Part shown: positions 25,032 to 35,700 of the stretch, piece by piece
How positions within the stretch are numbered: the stretch's first letter is position 1
How the letters are laid out: the number at the start of each line of letters is the position of its first letter
Origin: Oceanimonas sp052119705
GTDB lineage: Bacteria; Pseudomonadota; Gammaproteobacteria; Enterobacterales; Aeromonadaceae
Assembly (NCBI RefSeq): GCF_052119705.1
Contig: NZ_JBGQOP010000004.1
Span: 62,001 to 126,000 of the forward strand
Direction of reading: 5' to 3'
DNA length: 64,000 nucleotides
The notes under the pieces: generated by a model
Seen by the model: the letters and a program-made list of their open reading frames with translations, nothing else
The model's database searches: none
What the model was told of the DNA's origin: nothing
Program-made: the position numbers and the translations under genes

Positions 25032-26324
25032 TTAGTGCAACTTCAGCTTAGGACGCAGTAAGCGGTTTATCCGCCCTACTAGCATCATCAGACCGGTACG
25101 AATATAGCCGTGTAATGCCACTTGATGCATACGGTACAAAGATACATACACGGTGCGCGCGATAAGGCCTTCCACCATCATGCTGCCCCGCATTAAGTTA
25201 CCCATTAAGGAGCCCACTGTGGTGTAGCGGCTAAGATTAACCAAGGATCCATAGTCTTTATAAACGTAAGATTTTAGCGGTTTATTATTCAACTGGGCGC
25301 GTATATTGCGGTACACCATGCTTGCCATCTGGTGGGCTGACTGGGCGCGCGGCGGTACAGGTTTGCCGTTTTCCTGCATGCAGTTAGCACAATCACCAAT
25401 CACGAAAATGCTGTCGTCTCGGGTCGTTTGCAGCGTGGGGTTCACGGTTAGCTGATTAATGCGATTAGTTTCTAGGCCAGCAATGTCTTTCAAGAAATTG
25501 GGGGCCTTAATGCCGGCCGCCCACACCATAAGCGTGGCGGGGAGCAGCTCGCCGTCTTTCGTTACTAGCCCCTCTTCGGTAGCTTCCACCACCATGGTAT
25601 TAATGCGCACATCTACGCCCAGCTCGCGCAGCTCTTTGTGAGCCATGGCGGCAATGCGGTCTGGCAAGGCAGGCAAAATACGCGAGCCTGCTTCAACTAA
25701 GGTTAAGCGCAGGCAATCTGGGCTTAAATTTTCAAAGCCGTAGGCGCTTAAATGCTCCACCGCATTATACAATTCTGCCGACAGCTCAACACCGGTAGCA
25801 CCACCGCCAACGATGGCGATATTAACCTTATCGCTGCCCAGCTCGCCTTCTGAGTGCTGCATAAAGCGATTCATTAATTCATCGTGGAAATGCTCGGCCT
25901 GCTGGGGGCGGTCAAGAAAGATACAGTGCTCGCTCACGCCTTTGGTGCCAAAGTCGTTAGACACAGAGCCAATGGCCAACACTAAGATATCGTATTCTAA
26001 GGTACGCTCGGTGAGCATGGGTTTGTCGTGCTCATCACGCATGGCGGCTAAGGTGATGGTTTTATTATCGCGGTCTATGTTGCTCAAGGAGCCAAGGTGA
26101 AAACTAAAACCGTGGTTGTGAGCGTGGGAGCGATAACTAAGCCCATCTATGCCTGCGTCCATGGCGCCGGCGGCAACTTCGTGCAGTAGAGGTTTCCATA
26201 AGTGGGTACGGTTTCTATCTACTAATACCACCTCGGCTTTACCTTTGCGCCCTAGCTTCTGACCTAATTTGGTCACTAGCTCTAGTCCACCGGCACCGCC
26301 GCCCACTACGATAATCTTTGTCAT
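25032..26324 (-). CDS. ndh: type II NADH dehydrogenase (NDH-2)
   Basis: 430 residues. The FAD-binding motif VGGGAGGLELVTKLG lies at the N-terminus and the NADH-binding motif VGGGATGVELSAEL near residue 172. FVIGDCA near residue 315 closes the FAD fold. The C-terminal LIARTVYVSLYRMHQVALHGY is the amphipathic membrane-association region of NDH-2. It oxidises NADH and reduces quinone without pumping protons. It lies beside nagZ as in enterobacteria. A CRP-type palindrome lies about 150 bp upstream. Confidence 0.95.
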   Translation of the reverse strand: MTKIIVVGGGAGGLELVTKLGQKLGRKGKAEVVLVDRNRTHLWKPLLHEVAAGAMDAGIDGLSYRSHAHNHGFSFHLGSLSNIDRDNKTITLAAMRDEHDKPMLTERTLEYDILVLAIGSVSNDFGTKGVSEHCIFLDRPQQAEHFHDELMNRFMQHSEGELGSDKVNIAIVGGGATGVELSAELYNAVEHLSAYGFENLSPDCLRLTLVEAGSRILPALPDRIAAMAHKELRELGVDVRINTMVVEATEEGLVTKDGELLPATLMVWAAGIKAPNFLKDIAGLETNRINQLTVNPTLQTTRDDSIFVIGDCANCMQENGKPVPPRAQSAHQMASMVYRNIRAQLNNKPLKSYVYKDYGSLVNLSRYTTVGSLMGNLMRGSMMVEGLIARTVYVSLYRMHQVALHGYIRTGLMMLVGRINRLLRPKLKLH

Positions 26325-26470
26325 TTATCTGTTCCTTAAAACAAGATAGTAAAACCTAGGGCTATCTGCATGCTAAGGCGCCACTCGTTGCGATAATGGT
26401 CGATAAGGTTGCGGATATGATGATAGCTCTAGATTCTGGGGTTAAGCTTACGCTAATAAAGAAGGAGAAA

Positions 26471-26492
26471 AGTTGTGATCCAGATCACAACT
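26471..26492. promoter_or_regulatory. CRP-type operator upstream of ndh
   Basis: AGTTGTGATC-CA-GATCACAACT is a near-perfect palindrome containing TGTGA-N6-TCACA, the CRP consensus. It sits between ndh (start 26324) and the end of nagZ (26592), so ndh is the natural target. An FNR role is less likely because the half-sites carry TGTGA. Confidence 0.75.
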
Positions 26493-26591
26493 TTATCTTT
26501 GCATAAAATGAGGTTCGGATCATTAATTTTTCGTGTTTAACGGCGGATTTTTGCACTGACAATCCGCGTTTAACCTGTACTTAACGTCTGG

Positions 26592-27623
26592 TTAACTTTC
26601 AATAAAATCTTGCATGCGCGCGCAGGTTTCGCGCCAAACGGTGCTCTGCTTTAACTGGCTACCTAGGGTAACGCGCTTCGTCTGATCTTGAGCCAAATGG
26701 CCGCCTACCCCATGGGCACGTAGCGCAGAAAAATCACAGTTCAGGTTATGAGGCAGAGCCTCAATAATTTCAATGGCGCCAGGTCTGTGGTTACAGGCCA
26801 GCAATAAGTCACAGCCCGCTTGTAGCGCACTGCGGGCGCGCTCGGCATAACCGCCCACCACGGCCGCGCCTTCCATGGTCAAGTCGTCACTGAAGATCAA
26901 TCCCTTAAAGCCCAGCTGCTGGCGTAACACTTGCTTAAGCCAGAATTCGGAAAAGCCCGCCGGATTGGCATCTACCGCTTCATAAATCACATGCGCCGGC
27001 ATCATGCCCTGCACCAAACCTTCGCTGATTAAGTGCTTAAACGGCGCCATATCAAGCCTTGCTATGGTATCAAAGTCGCGCTTATCTACTGGGCTTTCTT
27101 TGTGCGAGTCGGCGCGTACGCTGCCGTGCCCGGGAAAGTGCTTGGCCACGGCGGCCATGCCGGCACTGTGCAAACCCTGAATATAAGCTCGGGTATGGGC
27201 AATCACCTGTTCGGGATCCTGACCAAAACTGCGATCACCAATGACCTCTGAGCCACGCTCTAAATCCAATACAGGCGCAAAACTTAAGTCAATATCCAGC
27301 GCCAATAATTCTGCCGCCATTAACCAGCCTGCATCTTGGAGCAAGGAGAGTTTATTTTTGCCTGCGTACTCAGCGAGCCGGCCAGATGCGGGCAAAGGAA
27401 AAAATTCATTGCGAAAACGCTGCACGCGGCCGCCTTCATGATCGACCGTCAGCAATAACTCTGGCTTCACCGCGCGAATCGATTTCACCAAGGCGCGCAG
27501 TTGCGCCTTGTCGTGGTAGTTGCGACTAAAAAAGATGACGCCACCAACCGCCGGATGAGCCAAGAGCTCGCGCTCTTCACCATCAAGCTCAAAGGTGTGT
27601 AAATCAAGAATAAAGGGGCCCAT
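26592..27623 (-). CDS. nagZ: beta-N-acetylglucosaminidase NagZ
   Basis: 343 residues from ATG 27623 with GGAG upstream; the frame is open to 27686 but without a binding site. Glycoside hydrolase family 3 landmarks include TVDHEGGRVQRF and the loop KHFPGHGSVRADSH, with the catalytic His/Asp pair of NagZ, and IFSDDLTMEGA with the nucleophile Asp. It removes GlcNAc from anhydromuropeptides in cytosolic wall recycling and can feed AmpC induction. Order lpoB-thiK-nagZ matches E. coli. Confidence 0.96.
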   Translation of the reverse strand: MGPFILDLHTFELDGEERELLAHPAVGGVIFFSRNYHDKAQLRALVKSIRAVKPELLLTVDHEGGRVQRFRNEFFPLPASGRLAEYAGKNKLSLLQDAGWLMAAELLALDIDLSFAPVLDLERGSEVIGDRSFGQDPEQVIAHTRAYIQGLHSAGMAAVAKHFPGHGSVRADSHKESPVDKRDFDTIARLDMAPFKHLISEGLVQGMMPAHVIYEAVDANPAGFSEFWLKQVLRQQLGFKGLIFSDDLTMEGAAVVGGYAERARSALQAGCDLLLACNHRPGAIEIIEALPHNLNCDFSALRAHGVGGHLAQDQTKRVTLGSQLKQSTVWRETCARMQDFIES

Positions 27624-27706
27624 CGTGACTCCGCTAAAAATAGGTTTGCTAAACGTACGTAAATAAAAGGCGATTAAATAGCCCACAGGCGCTCAAAGTA
27701 TGCCGG

Positions 27707-28543
27707 CTAACGGCAAGCAATTGCAGCCAACAACTCATCCAAATGGCACATTGCTTGTTGTTGCAATAGCCGATAGTCCGGCTGCTGGGTGTGTTGATAT
27801 TGCAAGGCCGCCCACAGCACCGTTAGCCATTGCACCCAAGGGCGACGCGCCTGAAAACGGCGCATACACACGTCTCCTCCGGCACCATTATAATCCACCA
27901 GTAATTGCCGCGTCCCCTGCTCGCTTAACTTAAAACTATCGGCAATCACGGCCAGCTCAAAGGCAGCATCGCCATATGCCGCATACTCCCAGTCAATTAA
28001 CCAAGGTCGCGCGCCCAGCACATTAGTGGCATTCAGATCATGATGACAAAACACTGGGGCATAATCGAGATTAAGACGCTCTTGCTCAAACCTTTGTACA
28101 TAAGGCAGCAAGTCTGGGCTAACGGGTGTTAATTGCGCTAAATAGTGCTCGGCTTGCTCCCTTAGGCACAATGCCGTTAGCGCCGGTGTTAACTGGTGCA
28201 ACCGAGCGACTTTGGTCATTAACAATGACAGCTTTGCGGTTTGCTCTTTGACTAATCGCTGCCAATCAGGCTCCGCCAGCCAGTCTAGCAACAAGACGCC
28301 AAGCGCCGGCTCAGCATAATGAATAGGGGGCGCCAAGCCCGCCGCTGCCGCTGCTTGATGGGCCAATAATTCTTGGGAGCGATTAATACCCAAACTTTCG
28401 CTGTGCGCGTTGCCTACGCGCAGCCAATAAGATTGTTGGCCAGTATCTAGGCGCCAGCAGTGATTGGTTAGCCCGCCCACTAACGGCGTTAGCTGCCCCT
28501 GAAACTGGGAGGGCAGCCAATCAGCTAACGAATTAGCGTCCAC
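27707..28543 (-). CDS. thiK: aminoglycoside-phosphotransferase-fold kinase, probably thiamine kinase
   Basis: 278 residues. The kinase-like fold is shown by the GGLTNHCWRL nucleotide loop, the catalytic CHHDLNATNVL (Asp and Asn) near residue 170 and the metal-binding WLIDWEYA. The position between lpoB and nagZ is that of E. coli thiK, which phosphorylates thiamine. A choline/ethanolamine kinase (LicA-like) role is the alternative. The start overlaps the end of lpoB by 11 bp. Confidence 0.8.
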   Translation of the reverse strand: MDANSLADWLPSQFQGQLTPLVGGLTNHCWRLDTGQQSYWLRVGNAHSESLGINRSQELLAHQAAAAAGLAPPIHYAEPALGVLLLDWLAEPDWQRLVKEQTAKLSLLMTKVARLHQLTPALTALCLREQAEHYLAQLTPVSPDLLPYVQRFEQERLNLDYAPVFCHHDLNATNVLGARPWLIDWEYAAYGDAAFELAVIADSFKLSEQGTRQLLVDYNGAGGDVCMRRFQARRPWVQWLTVLWAALQYQHTQQPDYRLLQQQAMCHLDELLAAIACR

Positions 28544-29141
28544 TCACGCTGTCAGACCAGAGTAACTCGCCGCTGGCCAGCTCCATCAGCTGTCCTTTTA
28601 GCGTCAGATTGGCACCATTGCGCGTTAAGGTAGTAGACAGTAAATAATCGGCGCCACTTTGTTTTCCTAACCGCACTAGTGCGGCAATATCGGCACGACC
28701 ACCTTGGTAAGCCAATTGTTCACGCAGGCTACTGACCTTAGCGCCATCGGCAAAATTAAACTTGCCACGCAGGTTGCTCTGCAAGCGTGCTGTTAAGCCA
28801 TTGGTATCAATAGGGCCACCGGCTTGATTGCTGATATTGTCGAGCAAAACCGGACCTTGCACTTCGTTAATGGCGGAGCTGGCTTTTAACTTATTAGCCA
28901 AACCGTCGACTAAATAAGCTAAATTTTCACTGCGCACTTCTTCGATGGGGGTGGGCGGTGTTGATGGCATCTCTATCACCGGCGGTTTTACCACAGGCGG
29001 GGGCAGCTGTGGGCTTGGCTTGCTGGGTGCAGGACCGCTCGGTTTAACCGGTGCCGGCTGCGAAGAGTAAGGATTGGGCAAGGTACAGGCAGCCAGTATT
29101 AACGAGCTGGCCAGCAGTAGTGTTAAACGAAACGGGTTCAT
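28533..29141 (-). CDS. lpoB: LpoB-type outer-membrane lipoprotein activator of PBP1b
   Basis: 202 residues from ATG 29141, with AAGGA five bases upstream; a start at 29162 is less likely. The lipobox LILAAC (about residues 13-18) is followed by a Pro-rich linker (residues 25-65) long enough to reach through the periplasm. A globular domain comes next (DGLANKLKAS...LLDNISNQ...DYLLSTTLTRNG). This matches LpoB, which stimulates PBP1b. Neighbours thiK and nagZ give the E. coli order. Confidence 0.88.
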   Translation of the reverse strand: MNPFRLTLLLASSLILAACTLPNPYSSQPAPVKPSGPAPSKPSPQLPPPVVKPPVIEMPSTPPTPIEEVRSENLAYLVDGLANKLKASSAINEVQGPVLLDNISNQAGGPIDTNGLTARLQSNLRGKFNFADGAKVSSLREQLAYQGGRADIAALVRLGKQSGADYLLSTTLTRNGANLTLKGQLMELASGELLWSDSVSGR

Positions 29142-29186
29142 AAGCATCCTTGATTGACTCACAGAGAGAGAATTGAGTTGGCAAAT

Positions 29187-29537
29187 TTACTTTGCAAGCA
29201 GCGGCCCCAAACAGCGGCCACCCAGCAGGTGCATATGAATATGGTAAACCTCTTGGCCGCTGTCACGGTTGCAGTTCATGATCAAGCGATAGCCGCTTTC
29301 ATCTATGCCTGCCTCACTCGCTAATTTACGGGCCACGGTAAATAAGCGGCCTAAGGCTTGCTCATGCTCGGCGGTAACGTCGTTAACGGTCGGGATCAAT
29401 ACATTGGGAATAATCAGCACATGGGTGGGTGCCTGAGGCGCTATATCTGTAAAGGCCGTCACTAAGTCGTCTTGATACAAAATGTCTGCAGGAATTTCTT
29501 TGCGGATAATTTTACTGAAAATGGTTTCTTCTGCCAT
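29187..29537 (-). CDS. hinT: HinT-type purine nucleoside phosphoramidase (HIT family)
   Basis: 116 residues from ATG 29537; AAGGAG lies eight bases upstream. It has ETIFSKIIRKEIPA at the start, the SGQEVYHIHMHLLGG histidine triad (HxHxH) near residue 100, and an N-R-D-S-G before it. It hydrolyses adenosine phosphoramidates. It heads the hinT-lpoB-thiK-nagZ series; ycfL, which lies between hinT and lpoB in E. coli, is missing here. Confidence 0.95.
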   Translation of the reverse strand: MAEETIFSKIIRKEIPADILYQDDLVTAFTDIAPQAPTHVLIIPNVLIPTVNDVTAEHEQALGRLFTVARKLASEAGIDESGYRLIMNCNRDSGQEVYHIHMHLLGGRCLGPLLAK

Positions 29538-29912
29538 GGACAAATCTCCTTGAAATAGGTGCCAAACCGAGCTCTCTCATCAGCCAAAATGAAGTACATA
29601 AGTTAAGCGCATAAATGAGCGTTAAAATTAAAACCTAAGCTGCGGCCAGACTGGCCATTATAGCCTTGTTGCCAAACAAAGAAATGACCGTCTACTAATA
29701 AGTCGTTGATAATTAAATCAAGCGTACACAACGTCATTAAACGCATAAAACTGTAGGTAAGCACACATTTTAGGAGCGCTAACACTAAGGCTTAACGCCA
29801 TGCTGTCATAAAACTCATAATAGAGATCCCATCAGAGACGCAATTGCGTACACTGATCTGCATCTATCTCGCCCAGCGCTCCCTAACCGAGAGCATCTAA
29901 AAAGGAATCAAG
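29538..29912. other. divergent intergenic region hinT / lipoprotein gene
   Basis: Promoter space for two divergent genes. A 60-codon minus-strand frame here (29603-29785) has no binding site or recognisable content and I do not accept it. Nothing else is evident. Confidence 0.4.
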
Positions 29913-30311
29913 ATGAGTAATATTAAAAATAAGTCCATCGCCCTGTTACTCGCAGGCTTACTGACCTCACAATTAGCTGGCTGCGGCACCGTATTTTATC
30001 CTGAGCGTAAAGGTCAGCAAAGCGGCAGCATAGATCCCGTGGTGGCCATCGCCAATGGCGTAGGCTTGTTGTTCTTTATTTTGCCCGGTGTTATCGCCTT
30101 TGCCGTCGACTTTAATAATGGCGCTATTTACCTGCCCGGGGGTAAGCGTGCCGAGTTAACACCCGACCTCACGCCCGAGCGCCTCAATGAGCAGCTTTAC
30201 GCTAATACAGGCCAGCGCATCAACTGGCAACAAGACGCAATAGCAGTTGAAGCGCTTAGCTCTTTATCATTGGCTCAGCAGCGCCTACTGCAACTGGACA
30301 AGCAGGGTTAA
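29913..30311 (+). CDS. small lipoprotein with one membrane segment, unknown
   Basis: 132 residues with AAGGAATCAAG before the ATG. A lipoprotein signal with lipobox LAGC (Cys near residue 24) is followed by a conserved-looking GTVFYPERKGQQSG. A hydrophobic stretch comes next (GVGLLFFILPGVIAFAVDF) and then NNGAIYLPGG. This short lipoprotein type recurs in gammaproteobacteria and resembles the YceK/YidQ group. No function is assigned. Confidence 0.65.
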   Translation: MSNIKNKSIALLLAGLLTSQLAGCGTVFYPERKGQQSGSIDPVVAIANGVGLLFFILPGVIAFAVDFNNGAIYLPGGKRAELTPDLTPERLNEQLYANTGQRINWQQDAIAVEALSSLSLAQQRLLQLDKQG

Positions 30312-30351
30312 AGGAGTAAAAGGTTAAAGGCATACCTGATTACGTATGAAC

Positions 30352-30512
30352 CTCAGCCATAATGCACCCTGTTTCGGTTTGTTCTTTGTAGCTGCCCAAT
30401 TTATTCGGCAGGCCAGCTCTGCTGGCTGTTACTGAGGTTTAGATTTAAACCAAAACACCAAACCGGGCCGAATAAATTGGCCCCTACAAGGTCAAAATAC
30501 CAAACTGAGCCT
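30352..30512. repeat. MITE/REP-like imperfect palindrome
   Basis: The arms TGCCCAATTTATTCGGC (about 30393-30409) and GCCGAATAAATTGGC (30467-30481) are near-perfect inverted repeats. They extend outward through GTAG/CTAC and GGTTTG/CCAAAC. The element lies in an otherwise gene-free 372-bp gap (30312-30683). It looks like a non-autonomous palindromic element; no transposase is encoded. Confidence 0.65.
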
Positions 30513-30683
30513 CATATTCTTTACCGAAGAGGCGGAACCTACCTGTAACATATTGAATTCATTGGTGCTTAGTTCACTGAAACATGGCTGAGCTTTGTGG
30601 GTAATCAGGAAGGCATAACAGGTAAAAATGCTCCCCTTAGCCAAGCGTGACCACACTGGGTGTAGGTAACGCTTGGCCAAATG

Positions 30684-32522
30684 CTAATAAGCACCGCCAA
30701 TGGCCGGCCTAAGATCACCATATAAGGGAATAGTGTCATTGAGCTGGGCTGATGTCATATTCGGCTCTATGGCGCTTAAATGCTCTCGCGCCCGTAAAAT
30801 ACTGGCCGTGCGCAACAATTGTACGTTGGGGTATAAACGCCGCGCCTCTCCCAACCACAGCTGAGCTTCATCTTCCAGCCCAGCCGCACCTAGCGCCAAA
30901 TACGCATTGTAGTAAACACCGGCACGAGGAGTGTGTAGTACAAAGTGACGTGCCCAAGCGGCATAATCTAATAACTGGGTTTTATCTTTATTTAGTAAGG
31001 CTTGGGTGAGCTGCCAGTGATGGCGATAAAAATCGGTTCTGTCATACCACACCAGTGGATTAAGCACCTGCTTTAACTGCCTTTCAGAATGCTGGTCGTC
31101 ATTCGCATAACGGGTGAGCTGCTGGCTCGCCACTAAGCCCGTGGCCATAAACAGCATCAAGCCAATACCCCAAGCGCGAATCGGCCAACGACTCCAGGCA
31201 GGCGGCGGCGCTACTATGCGCCGCTGACCGTACTGGGCATCGATAACGTAAATAATGACTAACACCATCAGCCAGTGGGGTTGCGAATGATAAAACGGAA
31301 ACTCAGTTTGGCTGTGAATAAAAATAGGCGTGAGCACCCCCACCCAAGCCGCACTTTGAGCCAAGGGCAAGCGATACAGTAATTGCAGCACCAGCGCCGT
31401 CATTAGCACTAAGCCCATTAAGGGCACAATGCCGCCCTCTATCGCCCATAATAAAAACTCGTTATGGGGGTGGCCCATCTCAGTAAATAACGGCTCTGCG
31501 CCGGGCGTAAGCTCACGCCAGGTGGCATAGGTGCTATAAAATGCCGACTCAAAACTACCATAGCCAAAGCCAAACCAGGGTTTTTCCAACCACATGCGCA
31601 GCCCATGAGCATAAATATCGAAACGCCCATCCGCATCGGTATAAATGCTGAAGCTGCGTTTACTCATCTCAAAGGCATCGAGGCCAAAGATGCCAAGCCC
31701 GACGCCAAGGGGGATCAACAACAGGCTGAGCAGTAAGCGCTTAGAACCTGTTTTAATTAAGGTTTGCCATAACAAGGGTTGCAGTAATAATATCCCCAGC
31801 AATAGCCCCAGCTGGCCGGCTCGGGATTGTAATAACACGATCAGCACGCTGCCAGCACCCAACACGGCGGCAAACCACAGTGATTTAAGCACAAAGCCAC
31901 GCCATGGGGATTTAGCTTCGTGCAACCACAAATATACGGCCAAAATCATGCCGGTGGCCACGAAGCTGGCCATCACATTACGATGCTGAAAAATACCATA
32001 GGGCGAGCGCACTTCAGTGTTGTAGCCAAACCAATTATCCGGCTGCAACACAAAAAACTGCACTAGCCCCAGTAGAATTTCGACACTGACTGCCGCCAGC
32101 AAACAATAGAGTAAGTAGCGCCGCCCCTTTTCGCTAAAACGGCACTGCTGCAAGCTTAAATAAAATAATAAGCCGCCACACAGCGCCAACATGCGCGGTA
32201 AGGCATGGCCGGCGACGGTATTGTTTTGCCAATAAAAGAAGGGGATAAACAGCAGGGTACTGGCCGCCAACATGCCCAGCCAAAAACGGCTGGTGAGCAA
32301 GCGACGTCTGTGCCAATGCCAAAGACCTAGGGTGGTCATCACGCCCACGCATAACCAGCCCATCAGATTAAAAGGCAATTGCAAGCCTATGCCAAACAGG
32401 TGTGGCAGATACAGATGCATCGCAAACAGGGAAAAAAACGCCATGCACACCAGCATGGTGCGGGCGAGCCGTTCCTGTTGCAATAAAGGCGAAGACATCA
32501 TATTCGGGCGCGTACTCGGCAT
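30684..32522 (-). CDS. O-antigen ligase / PglL-type O-oligosaccharyltransferase
   Basis: 612 residues with about ten membrane helices in the first 460. The signature loop YGIFQHRNVMASFVAT (near residue 180), the GHPHNEFLLWAIEGGI loop (near residue 355) with the catalytic-type His, and TEFPFYHSQPHW match the Wzy_C/PglL group. These enzymes transfer lipid-linked glycans to proteins or lipid A core. A tetratricopeptide-like tail follows (residues 500-590). No glycan biosynthesis cluster is adjacent, so the acceptor is unclear. Confidence 0.78.
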   Translation of the reverse strand: MPSTRPNMMSSPLLQQERLARTMLVCMAFFSLFAMHLYLPHLFGIGLQLPFNLMGWLCVGVMTTLGLWHWHRRRLLTSRFWLGMLAASTLLFIPFFYWQNNTVAGHALPRMLALCGGLLFYLSLQQCRFSEKGRRYLLYCLLAAVSVEILLGLVQFFVLQPDNWFGYNTEVRSPYGIFQHRNVMASFVATGMILAVYLWLHEAKSPWRGFVLKSLWFAAVLGAGSVLIVLLQSRAGQLGLLLGILLLQPLLWQTLIKTGSKRLLLSLLLIPLGVGLGIFGLDAFEMSKRSFSIYTDADGRFDIYAHGLRMWLEKPWFGFGYGSFESAFYSTYATWRELTPGAEPLFTEMGHPHNEFLLWAIEGGIVPLMGLVLMTALVLQLLYRLPLAQSAAWVGVLTPIFIHSQTEFPFYHSQPHWLMVLVIIYVIDAQYGQRRIVAPPPAWSRWPIRAWGIGLMLFMATGLVASQQLTRYANDDQHSERQLKQVLNPLVWYDRTDFYRHHWQLTQALLNKDKTQLLDYAAWARHFVLHTPRAGVYYNAYLALGAAGLEDEAQLWLGEARRLYPNVQLLRTASILRAREHLSAIEPNMTSAQLNDTIPLYGDLRPAIGGAY

Positions 32523-32774
32523 GGAGCTAATTAACAGTGCGTTACTTTACCCAAGCTGGCGGCAAAAAGCATGAGCCATGTGTGCCTCAAGAGCCAGAAT
32601 CTGCCACAGCAAACTGGTTATGTGTAAATATGTGTAAAGAGTGAAGAGTGAAGGGGTAGGCAAACTCCATAGCGTGAACAGGCCTACACACCGGATCTCA
32701 GCACAGATTATTATGTTTAGTCTTTGCTCAGACCGTCCTCTTCACCCTTTCCTCTTCACACTGCACCCATTCAG

Positions 32775-35700
32775 TTAAAATTCAAAACGATAAAATAAGT
32801 CGATAGCTTGGTTTAAGCCGCTGGCCGCTTGCAAGTATAAACGTGGCAACAGCTCATAACGCAGTCTAACTTCACCTATCGAGGAGAACACCCCCACGCC
32901 ATAGCCAATTTGCAAGCCGGGCAACAGATAGGCGCTGATGTTGACCTCGGTACTGTCGCCACTGCCGTCCGTATCTACGGTCACGTCTCTTAAACCTAAT
33001 GATTCACCTATGTCGGTTACCACACCGCCCACTTTACCCACACCGGCGCCCAGCAGCATAGCTTGCACCAAGGCGTTGCCATCTGTGTCACCGCCGCCGT
33101 CTAAGCCGCGACCGCGTAGCAGATACGATAATTGCTCAGCTTGGGGCATGCTCGGCTCAGAGAACACCAATAACTCGGGCTGTTGTGCTGTGCCGGTAAC
33201 GCGAACCCCCACGGTAATACTGCTGTCAGACATGGTTGAGGGGTTACGAATAGCCACCACTTTTAGGTTGGGCGCATCGAGCGGACCGCTGAATAAGATG
33301 CTGCCTTCGCGGATTAATAGATTCTGACCGTAGGCTTTAAACTTACCGTCAACCAAGCGGATTTCACCGTTGGCGCGCATCGCTTTATTGGGTTTTTGTA
33401 CTATGTTGAGCTGGCCCCCAAGTCGGGTTTTTAGACCAAAGGCGGCTAAGCGCACATCGTCCAACAACTCCACCTTAATACGAATATCAATCGGCAAGCT
33501 GGGTGCCGTCTCGGGGATGATACCAGAAGGCTTTACTACAACGACGTCTCGCGATAAAGACACCGCATTTTCAGGCAGCTCTTTTACTTCGATGCGCGCC
33601 CAAGGGATCTGTATGGTCCCGCGCACTTTAGCGGTTTCACCTAGGCTAATGGTCAAATCCGGATTCACCCGCAGTCGACCCATGCTCGGATAACCCGCCT
33701 CTAAGTTGCGCCCCGTGAGGCGAATTTCACCCGTCATCGGTAATTGGCGCCAATCGAGTTCACCCGTGATATATAAGGGCCCGCCACCCACCTTCATTTG
33801 GCCGTTAATGCTGGCCTCTGTGCCTCTAATATCGAGACGCGTGGTTAAGTCGCGCACCTGTACCATGTCGGAATAAGTGTCGACTTCGCCACCCGTTAAG
33901 CTGATGTTGCCAAACAACAAGGGTGCTGCCAGTGTGCCTTCAAAACGCCCTTGACCAGCCAATACACCTTGTAAGCGCGCCACTTCTGGTAATAAGGGCG
34001 CTAACCAATCCAACTTCAACTGTTCAATCTTTACGTTACCGCTTAAGGCGCGTTTGCCTTTTAAGTCGGCCACATTGGCCTGCAGACCCATCTTGCCCAG
34101 CTGTGTGGAGCGAAAGTCCAAACTGGTGCGTAGGCGATTCTCCGCCATATCGCTCACCAGCGACAGTGTTTGATAATTAAGCCGGGTGCCATTGCTGACG
34201 AAGGTGCCGGGTGTGGTGCTGATATTGGCGTTCAACTTAGGCATACTGCCATTCCATTGCAGCGCGACTGTGCCACCCAGTACCGCCTCCCATGAAAAAT
34301 CATTAGGGAAGAACGGCTTTAAACGGGCCAGATCTAAGTCGCGAATGCGTAAGCCCGCTTGGCCTTTTTTGGCACTGGCACTAATGGCATCAAAGCACAC
34401 CGACGCCTTACCCGAACGCCAGCAATGGGGCTGTGCCTTAAAGGTGTCGCCTTGGTAAGCCAGTACCGCTTGTTGCTGCAGGCTCCACTTTTCCAGTGGC
34501 GTATCCAGCTCGCCTTTGGTTAAGCGCCCGTGCCAGCCGTCTTTGCCTAGGCTGCCGGTTAGCGCCAGTTCGGCCGCCAACGGCTTGCCATTGAAGTTAA
34601 GAGAAAGCCTGTGCGCCGCTTCGTTACCAGAGCCAAGCAACTGCAGTTGGTTAATCTGCATTTCGCCGGCGCGAATAGTGTCTATGGTAAGACGCAAATC
34701 GCCCTTCATGGGTTGGCCTTTGGCTTTATCACCTAGACTGGCATTGGCCTGCAATTGAATATTTTTGGCTTCATTGTCCTTAAAGCCTGCTTTCTTGCCG
34801 AAGAGCTTGGCCTGCAGATCTGGGGATTTGAGCGCGCCGCGCACCTTAATGTCACCGGCGAGATCACCAAATAAACCCGGCGCGTACACGGCCAAATTGG
34901 GTGCCGATAACACGCCATCTAACTGCCACTCATCGGTTATTTTGCCGTTAACGGTGAGTTTGTTATCGGCATTGGTCAGTTGCAATTGCTTAATGGTGCC
35001 TTGCAGTGCTTGGTTGAGGCTAACTTGGCCTTTGAGCGACAGCGGATATTCACGTAAGAGGCCATGAATATCGGGTTCGGCATTCAGGGTCCACTTTTCC
35101 CCTTTTAATGCAAAGCGCGTGTCGAGCTGGCCATTAATTTTACCGTCCATGCCTTCTATAAAGACGCCAGGATCTATGTCTGTTAGGGCTAGGATGCCTT
35201 GCCAGTTAATGTCCTCGCTCCAGCTAAGCTTGCCGTTCACCTTGGCTTCGCCCTTAGGTAAGGTGAGCGTTAAGGGCTTAAGCTCGGCGCCCTTGAGGTT
35301 GCCTTTGGCGCTGAGCTTAATACCCACGGTCGGTAAATCTGGGCCCTGAGCCTCACTGCTGAGGGTTAATTTATAATCTTCTAGTCGCCCTTTTACACGC
35401 AGCTTGCCCTGCTCTAGCCGCCATTCGGGATCCTTAATGGGCCAGCCTAATTGCTGCCAGTTTAGGGCCAGATCGAAGGGTAATTGTGGATCCAGTGGCT
35501 CGACCGTTACATTAGCTTGTGCCTTGAGTACGCCGCCTAATACTAGCTTGCCAGTTAGCTTAGCTAGGCTGTTAGTTAAGTTAACGGCTATGGTTTGACC
35601 GGCTAGTTGCCCCTCTAGTAAAGGCTTTTTCAGGGTAGAGGTGAGCGCTAAATCCAGCGGATAATCACCGGTAAGCGTCATCTTGCCCTGCAATTCTAGA

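Noticed and set aside
29603..29785. 60-codon minus-strand ORF beside hinT
   Set aside because: No start signal, odd composition, located in a promoter region.
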